The notes: generated by a model from the sequence alone, not told the origin. Numbered from the stretch's first letter, positions 17,033 to 27,376 are shown. The stretch is 36,941 bases of DNA from CAZEAC01 sp964510065 (GCA_964510065.1 CAZEAC010000045.1:1-36941), one strand, 5' to 3'. Translations and numbers: made by a program.

Positions 17033-20000
17033 TTAAGAAAGCAATCGTGGCTGCTGACCGGTTTTTGCCGACGCAGCCTTCTCTTTGATTTGCGTTTCTG
17101 CGTCGCTCACATGCTTCATGGCAAACAGTTTGTCACGCAATAAGTCAGCATACCAATTGTGCGTAACAAAATGCTTTCGATCTCGCGGATCTCGTAAGCC
17201 GCATTTTGCGGCGAGCTCGGCATCGTATCGTATTTTTAGTGAGGGTGTTGAAAGAATACGATAGGCCTCTTCAGCTTGATTAAAAGCAAACTTGAGCTCA
17301 TCAGTAAAGTGCTCAGCCATAAGATCCGGGTGCAGCATTACCTTAATAATTCTAAAACTTGTCGCGATCGCATTTGCGTCGGCATCACGTTGCAGCCCAA
17401 GGCGAAGGTAATAATTCGGCATTACTAGTGCCGGGTTATTTGGATTTCGAAGCGTAAGTCTATTTGAATATGTTTTTAGAATTTTAAAATACTCAATTCT
17501 CGCCTGAATCAAGCGCCTTACAGATTCCTGGATCTCGCCAAGCGCTGCTCGAGTAGCATCGCCAGTAATATTTGCGCGAATTTCTTGAAACCCTGCGGAG
17601 CCAATCTCGGTAAGCGCTGCAGCGAGAACTGTTTTATCTGTGTCATTTAAGAGAGACGTTCGAATCTGACCGTCGAGATCGGGTCGTAGCATAACTGCTT
17701 TTGCCACTTTCGAATCGTGGACGATGCAGCGCACGAACTCAACTATTCGCGAAGGGGCGTCTTTGTTTCTCTCCAGTTCGGCCCTGAGAAAAACATTCCA
17801 CCGCGCCATTTCGAGGCTGTCATCACCGATGCTTTTCACCCAAGCCTCTCTGGTCAGTTCAAGCCAGCTCTTTCGTACTTGATCTGCGCTTTGGAACTGA
17901 GCGGCCTCAGCAAGTAAGGTGAGTGACCGCTCAAGATGAGCCGTCGTCAATGAATGATATTGTGCCACCTGAGCGCGTAGCGTTTCTAATGCGCGCGCGC
18001 GGGACTCGTCGCTGCCGTGCAGCATAAGCGCTGAGAAAGCTCGTTGTACTCGAATAAGGTCGGTGCTGTCGGCAGAGACATTTCCGTCAAATAACACCTG
18101 CGGAGCTTTCTCAAATGTGCTATTTGCGAGACGAAGCATTCGCTGCTTAAATTGCTTCCCTGCACTGCTTCCGATAGCTAAAAAACCTTTGAGCAGAGAT
18201 GCTACTGGATCTCCCTCCGAGACTTGGCGTGTCTCTAATTGCGTTAACGAAGCGCTGACTGAGCTACGAAGCTGCGGTACACGCATAAGGAAGTCGAGAT
18301 TTGTTTCTGAGGCGGCTTCACAAAAGAGTTGCGAATCTCGCCCAATCATTCCTTCTAAAATGGGTATCGCGAGATCGCGAGCAATCGAAGAGTTTGGCTC
18401 GTCGTGAAGCTTGCCAGCCAGCGCAATTTCGACAATAGCAGCATTGAGCAGCGATGCGGCAAAGTCCGATTCATTTTGTCTATCGTTCAGAGTTTTTAGC
18501 TCTTCGAACCTAGGCGAACGCCTCAATCGGCCAAAAAATTCAATTCTATCCCAAACATTCGCGCGGTCAGTGACGGCCTTGAATTCGGCTCCATTGCCAA
18601 GACGCTGAATAATGCCTCGATAGAGCTCGAATCCATACAACGCTTCGAGGCAAGATGGCATGCGCGGCAATCTTTTGCTTGACGAAGTTCGTGTGCTACC
18701 GTCTCCAACAATATCGACTACGAAAGCACTAAAGCTTTCAAAGTCAAGCTTAGGTGGGATGAGTTCAGGATATTCGTCAGCCCACACTTTCAAACATTCA
18801 ATGCGAAAGCGAAGCCGGTTTATATAATAACTTATTCTTTCAAGTGCTACATCGACCTCTTGCGGTCCTATCGCATCGAACTCAACGCTTCCTCCTTGCG
18901 TGCGAATAAACTGAAGTGCCCTATCATTGCGAGCCAATGCACTCGAGAGTGGCTCAGGAGTAGCAAGCTTTGTTGCAGCAAGTGGCTTGACCAGACTACA
19001 GGTATTAAGAAAAGTCGCGATCTCTGAGTTTTTTTCGTACCATGGTTGTATCGACTTGTCCTTAAGATATTTATAGCGCTCACCACTTATTTCCCAACCT
19101 AATTGAGAAAATAGTGCGGGATCGATTGGGCGGCTTCGTTCGGAGCAGAGTTTACGATGAGCGTGCAGAACGGCTTGCACGGTGAGAAGTCTCTCGACAT
19201 GGAATTCGTCGGCAGTTACATGGCGAGCAACTCGACTCTCCATACTCACCGCAAGATCTTGCCGCTTGATAAAACGCAAGACATCAGTATCTTCGAATGC
19301 CCTATTGAACAGCGCTCCTTGCGGATACCCCAATGTCAGGTCATCCGACACCAGCGCGCTCAATAGATCTTCGAGGCTTACTTTTTCGGAACGGGAGCTA
19401 TGGCCCAATATAATTCGCTTTATTGGTACTGTGTCTTCGTTAAAAGCGAGCCTTCCCATAAAAAGCTTTCGAAGCTCGGATTGCTCAAAAAAGTTAACCG
19501 CGGTGACAAGTCGCGCCATAAGATGTGGATTGCCATCGCTAATGAACTTGGCAAGAGAAGAGCTCTCCACATATGCCTTCGCCGCCTCTGACGGTGAAAG
19601 GTTCGTCAGCCGACAAAAGATATCTAGCTCTCCTTGATTCGGAAGGTTCGCGAGGTGTCTCCATACGGCTGGAGTTTCCGGAGCTTCTGGAATAACGCAA
19701 CGAACCGCTTTTTCCCAATTTCCGCAGTCAAGCAATTCGGCGCGTCTCAGTTTTTCAAAAGCAGTTTGCAGTCTTTTGATTTTACGAATTCTCTCGGGAA
19801 GAGCGCCACAACATTTTACATAATGCGCCTTAAGTTTTATCCACTCGTTTTTGGGAAGCTTGACTCTGGTCTCATGAAGATTCTGAGGTAGAAAGCGGCG
19901 TTCGTGAGCTTCAGAGCGAGACCTTTCATGGGATATTACTGCAAGGGTGTGCGGAGCATACACGATATGTGGATTACGGACGAGCTTCTCGGTAGAGGCT

Positions 20001-21133
20001 TTCTTAAGATTCTTATCAAGATTGAAGAATTCAATTTCCATCGGATGACACGCCGCAAAGTCACCGAGTTCAAAATGGCGCTCACCGCTATGGTCGGATG
20101 CCTGTGCGATCACTTTTTGTGCATCCCTAAGGTAGGCAAGGTGGGCGCTGAGACGTTCTATACTGTACTGCAAAACCAGCGGGATTCTTGAAAGATATCG
20201 CACGTCTCCTTGTAATCGCGGACCGTGCTCGTCATAAATATGAAGATTCGAAAGGTCCCGGCTTGGCGAATCGGCTCTTGCTGTTTCGGACTCGTCAAGC
20301 AGATGCGGCGAAGTTAACAGTTTAATTGTCTCGGACTCACTCAATTGCGCCATCTCGGCAACTCGCGACAGGAGGTTCGCGGGAAGAAAATTTGGCTGCA
20401 AAATACGCTCGGCAAGAAATTTATATTGCGAGGCTGCTGATTTAAACCTTGTCTGTGTCGTGGTCCAGTCAACCGCGAGCCCAGCAATTCGATACACAGC
20501 GATCCGATGAGCCGACATCTCGATTCCAAGCTTCTCTAGCTCCGATATCGCTTTGGCAAGTGGCATGGCGCCGAGCTCGCTTTCTGGCTCTCGACGAAGC
20601 AAGGCCGAAAAACTACGATAAAGGCCTGCGATCTGTCGTACTCCCTTTTCAATTGCAGGATCGATATATTCTGCACAGATCGCTGCAGTCAACATGTGGT
20701 TAACCCATGCACGAGCACGATCTTTAGGGATCATCATGAGTTCGGGGCGAACATGCCAAGCATCTCCCTCGGCGGCGACAGTAAAGAGCGCTGGTAAGTC
20801 CTTCTTGACTATTACGGAGTATGGAGAATTTTCGACTTTCTCTGAGCGATTAGCAAGAGCGTCTTGAATGATGACGCTCAGCTCGTCCGCTTGGATTTGC
20901 GGCAGATTTCGTGAGGTATCTATTTTGCTTGCTCCGGTTCTCAGTGCGCCAATATGAAGTAGCGCCTCGCGTAGGGCGATTGCCTCAATCTTCGGCTTTT
21001 TTGAACTTGAGAGACTTTCTTGGGTTAAATCAGGTTGGGCGCTCTCTCGAGCTCGGCTCTCGGCGATACCCAGCACCTTCCTAGTAATTGCGGAGTGCCC
21101 GAGCGCTTTTTGTTTCTCCGAAAGTTTTGCCAC
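17033..21133 (-). CDS. Giant protein with C-terminal J-domain (DnaJ-like co-chaperone)
   Basis: 1366 residues, mostly predicted helix by eye. The only recognised domain is at about 1240-1310: NYYLRLGLQRDADANAIATS, then LHPDLM with the invariant HPD of J-domains (about 1268-1270), and EEAYRILSTPSLKIRYD. J-domains stimulate Hsp70 ATPase and deliver substrates to it. The first 1,200 residues show no known fold; they include a domain containing a possible short Cys pair (VKCCGALPERI) and several Leu-rich helical stretches. The start is GTG 21133, with AGAGG about 8 nt upstream and only 2 nt after the stop of the helicase-like gene, so the two are translationally coupled. The tight coupling suggests a joint function. 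A phage or mobile origin is possible but not indicated. No Hsp70 gene is nearby. Confidence 0.7.
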   Translation of the reverse strand: MAKLSEKQKALGHSAITRKVLGIAESRARESAQPDLTQESLSSSKKPKIEAIALREALLHIGALRTGASKIDTSRNLPQIQADELSVIIQDALANRSEKVENSPYSVIVKKDLPALFTVAAEGDAWHVRPELMMIPKDRARAWVNHMLTAAICAEYIDPAIEKGVRQIAGLYRSFSALLRREPESELGAMPLAKAISELEKLGIEMSAHRIAVYRIAGLAVDWTTTQTRFKSAASQYKFLAERILQPNFLPANLLSRVAEMAQLSESETIKLLTSPHLLDESETARADSPSRDLSNLHIYDEHGPRLQGDVRYLSRIPLVLQYSIERLSAHLAYLRDAQKVIAQASDHSGERHFELGDFAACHPMEIEFFNLDKNLKKASTEKLVRNPHIVYAPHTLAVISHERSRSEAHERRFLPQNLHETRVKLPKNEWIKLKAHYVKCCGALPERIRKIKRLQTAFEKLRRAELLDCGNWEKAVRCVIPEAPETPAVWRHLANLPNQGELDIFCRLTNLSPSEAAKAYVESSSLAKFISDGNPHLMARLVTAVNFFEQSELRKLFMGRLAFNEDTVPIKRIILGHSSRSEKVSLEDLLSALVSDDLTLGYPQGALFNRAFEDTDVLRFIKRQDLAVSMESRVARHVTADEFHVERLLTVQAVLHAHRKLCSERSRPIDPALFSQLGWEISGERYKYLKDKSIQPWYEKNSEIATFLNTCSLVKPLAATKLATPEPLSSALARNDRALQFIRTQGGSVEFDAIGPQEVDVALERISYYINRLRFRIECLKVWADEYPELIPPKLDFESFSAFVVDIVGDGSTRTSSSKRLPRMPSCLEALYGFELYRGIIQRLGNGAEFKAVTDRANVWDRIEFFGRLRRSPRFEELKTLNDRQNESDFAASLLNAAIVEIALAGKLHDEPNSSIARDLAIPILEGMIGRDSQLFCEAASETNLDFLMRVPQLRSSVSASLTQLETRQVSEGDPVASLLKGFLAIGSSAGKQFKQRMLRLANSTFEKAPQVLFDGNVSADSTDLIRVQRAFSALMLHGSDESRARALETLRAQVAQYHSLTTAHLERSLTLLAEAAQFQSADQVRKSWLELTREAWVKSIGDDSLEMARWNVFLRAELERNKDAPSRIVEFVRCIVHDSKVAKAVMLRPDLDGQIRTSLLNDTDKTVLAAALTEIGSAGFQEIRANITGDATRAALGEIQESVRRLIQARIEYFKILKTYSNRLTLRNPNNPALVMPNYYLRLGLQRDADANAIATSFRIIKVMLHPDLMAEHFTDELKFAFNQAEEAYRILSTPSLKIRYDAELAAKCGLRDPRDRKHFVTHNWYADLLRDKLFAMKHVSDAETQIKEKAASAKTGQQPRLLS

Positions 21134-21135
21134 GA

Positions 21136-24100
21136 CTAAGGCCTCTTCTGGGATTTTTGCGTAACTACCCTCATTGTCAAGGTGCCGTCAGGATCTTTGC
21201 CGAAACTATACCTTTCTCGTGGCGGGAATCCTTCGAGCACCACGCGCTCTTCAATCGTATCTCGCAGCCATTCAATGAATTCAAACGCCCTTTCGTCCTC
21301 GTGGGGTGAAATTCCCCTTCGCGCCGAGGGTTCCAAACGAGAAAGTAATTTTTGCTCAATGTCGTGAACACTACCATACTTGAGTATTAGCTTGGTCAGC
21401 GCCTGAAAGCTAAGGCGTATGCCAAAGCTCTCAGCGACCTGCTCTCTTAAGAAAAGAAGCTCATTCGCCTCTTCGGAAAGTCGAGCAATGTCGCCACTGG
21501 TAATTCCTCGCTTAAAGATCGATGGCGGGCTAAGAAAATGCTTGAAGTCTCGGTCGGCCTCTGGAATTGCCATACGAGCAAGCAACGTCACTGCGGGTGC
21601 GAGCTCTACGTGGTTCCGTGCTTTGGGGCTGAGCTCGAGAGCGAGATGCAAAAGCTCAACCGGTACCTTAAACGAGGACGCCAACTCAAGTATCTTCGCA
21701 GCATCATACTGTGCAGGCTCACTTGACTCCCCCGCTGAGTCTTGATCTCTTTGCGCAGCGGCTCCCGAGGTGCTTTTAACCACCTCTTCGCGAATGAAAT
21801 CTAATCCTGTTGCGGGTAGCACGGCAGCTGCGGCCGTTGCATGAATAATGTCGGTAACACCAAGTTCATTATTCGAAAAGCGCTCCGCAATTGAACGTTG
21901 CTGAGCAGGTTTGAGCAAAGCGAAAGAAGGGAGCGCCTCCGGAAGACTTGAAATTATGGCGTGCACTGGCTGTTTCACCAAGGCGCCGCTATAGATTTGC
22001 TCGACCGGAATCAACGCTGCTTTTTGGGCAGTGCTGACCGGTGCTGCGATATCTAATGTCGGATGCTCGGCGGAAGGCGGCGGGACGCTGTCCGCGTTTT
22101 CGGACGTACGCCGATCCGAGTCATCGTGAGAGTTAGTCGGTGTCAGCTCCTCGGTCGCAAACGTAGGAGTAAGCCCTTGGCTCTGGGCAGCATACACAAC
22201 GGTTGAAAGATTAAGCGTATTCTCTTTTGTGCGGTACTCCTGCACGAGCACGCCATACAAGGTTCCTATAAGGATGTTGCGGCAGGTAGCTTGAGAAAGC
22301 ATTTTGTTCAAGTTAATTGCTTGTGGGTTTCTTACGAGAGACTTAACCATTTCGTCGTAGATTGTACGAGCGGCGTCAAACTGATTTTGGCCAAGAAAGT
22401 ATCGTTCCGAAAGCGAAGTAATTGTTTTCGTCAAACTGTCGGAAAGTAAGGCTTGCTCACTTTTAGACAATTGAGCTAGCTCGAATTCCGAGGGAAGGCA
22501 GGCTCGTATAGCTTCCCCAAGCGAATAGCTCCTGTTTTCGGCACACACCGACGCATATTTTCCAAGTGCGTGTAATGCACTGCCCGAAGTATGCGTGGCC
22601 TTGTTGCACAGTGAAGTGAGTTCTACGTTTGGAAAGTGAATGACTTCACTTTTCATTCTTGCCAGCCAGAGTTCTCGTGACACTGACGTAAGACGTTCAA
22701 GTTCAGATTGAAAAACGCGCCCCCACTGCGTACTACATTCAAATGCTGGAACACGCCTGACGTGCCGAGCAAATATCTCCGGATCCAGCACCTTCTCCCC
22801 GCCTTTTTCAAGGCTCAGCAAATCGCCACAGACCTCGCGCACAATTTCCGCCTGGAACGCGCGCTTTCTTTGAGAGCTGACGGGCAATATTGATCGCGCA
22901 ATTACCAAACATAAACTTGAATTGGAAAGCGCGGTGCGATGTATGGCCGTTTCGATCGCACGCGAAGTATCACGCGCTACCTGTTCGGCGTCGACACCGG
23001 ACCCAGCGCATAACGCCGTCGCAGATGCATTAATTATCGGGTCTAGTCCCCGCACGAGATCCGCGGCACGTTCACGAAGTGCTGTAAGGTGCGCACAAAA
23101 CTCCTCTACTAACGCGGATGGTGTATCATCGGTTCTTATCGCCCTTCCGGGAATTCTTGGAGCGCCTGCAAGGTCAATGGAATCTGCTTGATCGCGAAGA
23201 TATCGTGCGAAGCGCTCGGCACAGCGAATAAGATCGAACGAAAGTGAGTTATACCCGCGTTCGAATATCTGAGCGGCCTCTTGCGGGTCCTCTCGATCAA
23301 GTGCCGCGCGCCCGGTCTGACACTGTTCGGCAAGGCTATTGAGCTTCTTCGTTAAAGAGGCACGAGGATCTGAGGCATCTAACTTAGAAAATGACTTAAA
23401 GCGTATGGTCTCGTCCACGACATCTGCGGCGGCGGCATCGAGCTTTTCGGTGATTGCAGAGTGAGCAAAACGCAGAAATAGTGAGGAGTTCTTCAGCGCC
23501 TGGCGAATCTCGACAACCCGTCGTTTGACATCCGCCATGGCCTGGTAGATTCCAGCGAGATTGATTTTGGCCGCTTCCGCATCTGCAGCAAAAACTGGCG
23601 CGAGCTCCAAGGGATCTAAAACTTTGCGAACCCTTGCCACGGCATGTGGCGAGAGGAAGTAGCTCAACCTAGAATTATCGAAGCAGAGTTTGAGATTTGC
23701 CTCTTCGCTATCGGAACTAGCTTTCTCTGCGACCGCCAGGTGCAGCAGTGTGGGTGGAAGCGAGCCTAGTTTAGCGGCGAGGGTCTCGATGGAAATCCAA
23801 TCCGGCGCGGGCGCGGCAACTCCATGAATCAGGTGGCGTTGGGTCATCTTCTCGAATACATTCTTTGGATTTGCCGTAATTTTGAACTTTCCGGGAAGTG
23901 GCTTCTTCTCTACTTCTTCCACGCGGCGCCGGAAGCGTGCATCTTCCTCGGGGCGCATCCGTCGTAATGCGCCAAAATTTGGCAGTACGTCAGCGGCATA
24001 ATAATGAAATTTATTTAGCCCATCATACACGAAGTCATACACTTCAATATATTCAGCCCGTGACGCAGCGCCACGCAGAGCTCTTTGAATCGCAAAACGA

Positions 24101-25245
24101 AGCGCCGAAGTTGGAGCAATATTGACAATGGCTTCGACTCCTTTCAGATGGAGCGCCTGTGCCGCGACAAAGCGTGAAGTGATCAGTTGAATTTCGCCCT
24201 TTTCATACCGGTCGTACGTCGCGCGACGTTCCTGAGGATCCTCCTCTTCGCTTACCCGTGCTGCGGGGATACCACTTTCGGTTGCGAGATCCGCAAGCGC
24301 TTTTGCAAGGGTAACTCCTCCTACAAAGGCTATTACCTGCCTGCCTGGGAGAGTGCGCTTTAGGAACTCTATAACTGCTTCGTGAAATGCTTGAATGTTA
24401 ACTGTATTTTCAAAAGCAGCGCTATCGAGGCCATCGGCTTCGCTGCCTGTAATAACTCTTGGAGGCAACTCAATGCCCGTTTCAACTAAAATGTTATGAA
24501 TTCCAGCAATGATGCCATCTTCAATAGCGCTAAATCTATCAAGCTCATATACCGTCGGACCAAAGCGTGTTGCTAAATTCTCGTGTGAACTTCGGTATGT
24601 TGTCGCACTGAGACTGATTGCAAGTGTTTCGTTTGGAAGGCTATCGCCGACTTTACCGGTTACTTCACCGAGGAGCTCGTCGCCATCATCAAATAGAATC
24701 AGCGGATAAGCCGTGAGATCTAGCCGACCAGCTAACCTCGATAGTCGAAACTGGTCAAACGTAGTAAGTGTGACATTACGGCCTTCGACTTTCTCGGTTC
24801 CATGATAACAGCCTACGTGGAGCCCACCGCAGAACGCTTTGATTTCTCTTTCAATCTTTAAGATTGGGTCTATGGAAGGACAAACTACTAAAGTCCGCTC
24901 GCCAAATATTGAGGCTAGTCCCCCGACTATGGCCGATTTGCCAAACGCCGGCGGAGCCTCGATAACTTGACGATTTACTCCCCGTGCCACTGCTTCACCG
25001 ATCTTCACAAAGCAGTCTAATTGATGCTCGCGAGGTTCAAACACCGAGGGCCTATAAAAGAATTCGCGAAATCGTTCTCTAATCTCACGAAGCCGTTCCG
25101 CGCCAGCACTTGCCCACTCCGGGATGTTTTTGAAGGTACAAAGGCTTTGTTCTCGAGGATATAAAATCTCTTGGCTTCGAAGCGAAGCACCATGAGACTC
25201 GGTATTTTGTCTGGTGAGAAACGGGTGCGGAACTGATCTTGGCAT
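21136..25245 (-). CDS. Giant SF2 helicase-like protein with DDGD box
   Basis: 1369 residues. Residues about 70-430 form a superfamily 2 helicase core: PREHQ (71-75, Q-motif-like), Walker A APPAFGKS (97-104), FDDGD at 185-189 (the DExx box, here DDGD where DEAD/DEAH is usual), SLSATT (211-216, motif III), ITSRFVAAQALHLKGVEAIV (355-374), and QRALRG (387-392, motif VI, QRxxR). The remaining 900 residues are helical and unassigned. Two stretches there, 482-543 and 1182-1248, look like copies of one another (LLHLA ... FLSPxxxxR), suggesting an internal duplication. A low-complexity Ser/Pro segment with DDSDRRTSENADSVPPPSA separates the halves. ATG 25245 has no strong ribosome site. It is followed after 2 nt by the J-domain gene, so it is the first of a two-gene unit. 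The function and the effect of DDGD are unknown. Confidence 0.75.
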   Translation of the reverse strand: MPRSVPHPFLTRQNTESHGASLRSQEILYPREQSLCTFKNIPEWASAGAERLREIRERFREFFYRPSVFEPREHQLDCFVKIGEAVARGVNRQVIEAPPAFGKSAIVGGLASIFGERTLVVCPSIDPILKIEREIKAFCGGLHVGCYHGTEKVEGRNVTLTTFDQFRLSRLAGRLDLTAYPLILFDDGDELLGEVTGKVGDSLPNETLAISLSATTYRSSHENLATRFGPTVYELDRFSAIEDGIIAGIHNILVETGIELPPRVITGSEADGLDSAAFENTVNIQAFHEAVIEFLKRTLPGRQVIAFVGGVTLAKALADLATESGIPAARVSEEEDPQERRATYDRYEKGEIQLITSRFVAAQALHLKGVEAIVNIAPTSALRFAIQRALRGAASRAEYIEVYDFVYDGLNKFHYYAADVLPNFGALRRMRPEEDARFRRRVEEVEKKPLPGKFKITANPKNVFEKMTQRHLIHGVAAPAPDWISIETLAAKLGSLPPTLLHLAVAEKASSDSEEANLKLCFDNSRLSYFLSPHAVARVRKVLDPLELAPVFAADAEAAKINLAGIYQAMADVKRRVVEIRQALKNSSLFLRFAHSAITEKLDAAAADVVDETIRFKSFSKLDASDPRASLTKKLNSLAEQCQTGRAALDREDPQEAAQIFERGYNSLSFDLIRCAERFARYLRDQADSIDLAGAPRIPGRAIRTDDTPSALVEEFCAHLTALRERAADLVRGLDPIINASATALCAGSGVDAEQVARDTSRAIETAIHRTALSNSSLCLVIARSILPVSSQRKRAFQAEIVREVCGDLLSLEKGGEKVLDPEIFARHVRRVPAFECSTQWGRVFQSELERLTSVSRELWLARMKSEVIHFPNVELTSLCNKATHTSGSALHALGKYASVCAENRSYSLGEAIRACLPSEFELAQLSKSEQALLSDSLTKTITSLSERYFLGQNQFDAARTIYDEMVKSLVRNPQAINLNKMLSQATCRNILIGTLYGVLVQEYRTKENTLNLSTVVYAAQSQGLTPTFATEELTPTNSHDDSDRRTSENADSVPPPSAEHPTLDIAAPVSTAQKAALIPVEQIYSGALVKQPVHAIISSLPEALPSFALLKPAQQRSIAERFSNNELGVTDIIHATAAAAVLPATGLDFIREEVVKSTSGAAAQRDQDSAGESSEPAQYDAAKILELASSFKVPVELLHLALELSPKARNHVELAPAVTLLARMAIPEADRDFKHFLSPPSIFKRGITSGDIARLSEEANELLFLREQVAESFGIRLSFQALTKLILKYGSVHDIEQKLLSRLEPSARRGISPHEDERAFEFIEWLRDTIEERVVLEGFPPRERYSFGKDPDGTLTMRVVTQKSQKRP

Positions 25246-25545
25246 ACAGTAAATTCACTTCGATATATGGCGGTCGAAGGAGTTTAGCATAACGTAGTCT
25301 ACTAAGGTAATTTGCCTTGACTATTTTGGAGTGCGTTAAGCTAGCGAATATAGTTAGCTTTTGACCCGTATCTGTACTCTGTAGTTTTTTGAAGTATTTG
25401 GACCACAGAGGCACAGAGGTCACAGAGTTAGCGAAAGAATATCCGGAGTTAATGAGTGGTTACGAATACGGTGGAAAAGGCATTGAATTTATTAGAAAAT
25501 TTGCCGGTCCGTGCGTTGAGCTGTAATAGCTTTCGCGTTGTGGCA
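25246..25545. other. Intergenic gap with a truncated palindrome copy
   Basis: 300 bases upstream of the helicase-like gene and downstream of the GT-C gene. It contains one arm only of the dispersed repeat (25402-25427) preceded by GTACTCTGTAG, which resembles the outer flank of copy 5. Nothing else recognised; the promoter of the two-gene unit is expected in 25246-25400. Confidence 0.4.
25402..25427. repeat. Dispersed palindrome, copy 2 (one arm)
   Basis: ACCACAGAGGCACAGAG followed by GTCACAGAG. The complementary left arm seen in the other copies is missing, so this is a partial or decayed copy. Confidence 0.7.
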
Positions 25546-27190
25546 CTAGAGCGGCGGGATGACTTTCGGGGGTACTTTATAGAGACAGACCCGCCCAAGC
25601 TCAACCAACTTTGGACAGGTAATCAATCTGCTGCCACGCAGAGCCTCTGTCTGACTAATGGCGAGAATATAGTGTGGACTTTTCGAAGTAGCGGAATATA
25701 CACGGGCTCGTGGTAGGCCAGTACCAGCAGAGTCCCAGGCAATTGCACTGTTTGCATAGTAAGAAAACCAGAGATGCCAGTCCGAGGCATCGAGGACTGT
25801 GGGAATCGAAGTAGTTACCGCGATTGCGGTGCTATCGCTAATGTTCGCTTTGCCCTTGACCTTGGAGACAAAGTACTTAAATGCCGCGGTCGGAATATTG
25901 TAGGCAACTCTATGCACCACAAAAATATCATAGGCGCGAGGGAGCGTAAGCATAAGGCAGCCGATAATCATGCTCGCACTCACAATTCGCCGCGCCTTGA
26001 AAAGTGCCGGAAGGCGCAAAGCAGAGGCTATTAACCAGGGGCGCACATAGGAGGAAAGTGCGACAACGAGCAACACCGAAGCGCAAAAGAAAAAATANNN
26101 NNNNNNNTATCAGGAAAATAGGTGAAGCAATAACGAGCATAAGAAAATATGTAATTGCAGGAAGAAGTTCCTGGGGTTTCCTCTCCCAGGCGCAAGACGC
26201 GCACAGAAGCAAAAACAGGAAAAGCGCTACATGTTCGAAATTAATCAGCGAGTGTGATCTAAATAAAAAGCCCTGAGCATTCAAACTGATTCGAGTAAAG
26301 ATTGCCTTTGGGTTTCGGATTACAAAGGAAAGAAAGCTTTCGCCATACTCGCGAGGGTCACCGTAGATCTCAACTGCTTTGCGGTAGCCGTCTCCGTCGA
26401 CATCTCCGCTGGACCATCCGCGGGCATGGCCTTCACCGGCATAGAAAGTGTAAATAGGTTTTTGACCGATCAGATCGTGCTTTGCCGAGAGATAGCGATA
26501 CGATGCAGCAGCCGGGAGATAGAGCGTCAGAAACGCGCAAGCAAAGGACATGCCAAGTGTGGCCAGCTCAGCCGGTTTTCTTTGCCTTGCGCTATAGAGC
26601 AGCCAAAAAAAAGTTGTGAGAGCGAGAAGGACGCATTCTGCTCGCGCGAGGGTTACCAATCCCCAAAGTAACCCAGCATAGATAAATCCACGACGCACTT
26701 TTTTCTGGAATGCGCGCAGGCTGCAATATACCGCAAAAGTGGAAAGTGCCAGCGCAGTGAGGTGACTGAGCGGGGTAACAAGTCTTGAAATAATAAAGGT
26801 ATAGAGTGGCATCGAGAGCGCGAAGGTCAGAATTAAGATTGCAAGCGGCCAGCCAACAATGCGTCGAAAAAATAAAAAAAGACCGAGGCTGCACATAAGC
26901 AGCATAAGTGTGCAGTAAATTTTTCGGATGACTACTGGATCTTCAATGACAACTTCGATCGGCAGAAGGAGAAGCACGGCGAGCGGAGGACGCCAAAGCG
27001 CTGGCGGGTCTCCGGGTCCGACAACAAAGCCGTGGCCACGTAAAATATTTCGCGCAATGAGAATTTCAACATCCCATGAGTTTGGCGGAATAATCGAAAT
27101 TTGCCAGAAGAAAGTCGCAAGCAGTGCAATAAGTAGCGAGAAAGCAACTATGACGAAAACACGCTTGCGAGAACCGACTTCCGGTTTCAT
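25546..27190 (-). CDS. GT-C-type membrane glycosyltransferase-like protein, interrupted by assembly gap
   Basis: The frame from ATG 27190 runs into the N-run at 26107. On the far side, the frame ending at 25546 is open right up to the gap (YFFFCASVLLVVALSSY) and hydrophobic, so I read both as one gene. The N-terminal part has a first membrane span (VIVAFSLLIALLATFFW), then a short loop with WDVEILIARNILRGHGF and PALWRPPLAVLLLLP, the pattern of GT-C/ArnT-like polyprenyl-phosphate sugar transferases with an acidic residue in the first loop, and at least seven further spans. The C-terminal part is a soluble domain of about 120 residues. The 10 N are a placeholder, so the length and frame across the gap are unknown. 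The function is probably sugar transfer to lipid or protein at the inner membrane; substrate unknown. Confidence 0.6.
26098..26107. other. Assembly gap (10 N) inside a gene
   Basis: Ten N, a usual scaffold placeholder of unknown true length, interrupting the GT-C-type gene in a transmembrane region. Confidence 0.95.
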
Positions 27191-27290
27191 ATCGCCAGCC
27201 AATGTAGCGTGAAGCGACAGAGATTGTCACTATGCACGCTTCGATGATAATGCTCGTCTCTGTAACCGAACTTTTCTCACTTTTCCCTAT

Positions 27291-27360
27291 CTCGGTGTTC
27301 TCTGTGTCTCTGTGGTTTATTTTACTTTCAAAAAACCACAGAGACTCAGAGAACACTGAG
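27291..27360. repeat. Dispersed palindrome, copy 3
   Basis: Left arm from CTCGGTGTTCTCTGTG to TCTGTGGTTT (27291-27318) pairs with 27333-27360, 2 mismatches in 28. The loop is A/T-rich, about 14 nt. It lies between the GT-C-type gene and the small proline-rich ORF. Confidence 0.88.
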
Positions 27361-27376
27361 TGAGGAGCGAGTCTTA

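Noticed and set aside
25456..25716. Plus-strand ORF of 86 codons with ATG ahead of the GT-C gene end
   Set aside because: It overlaps the 3' end of the membrane-protein gene on the other strand and has no ribosome site or domain.
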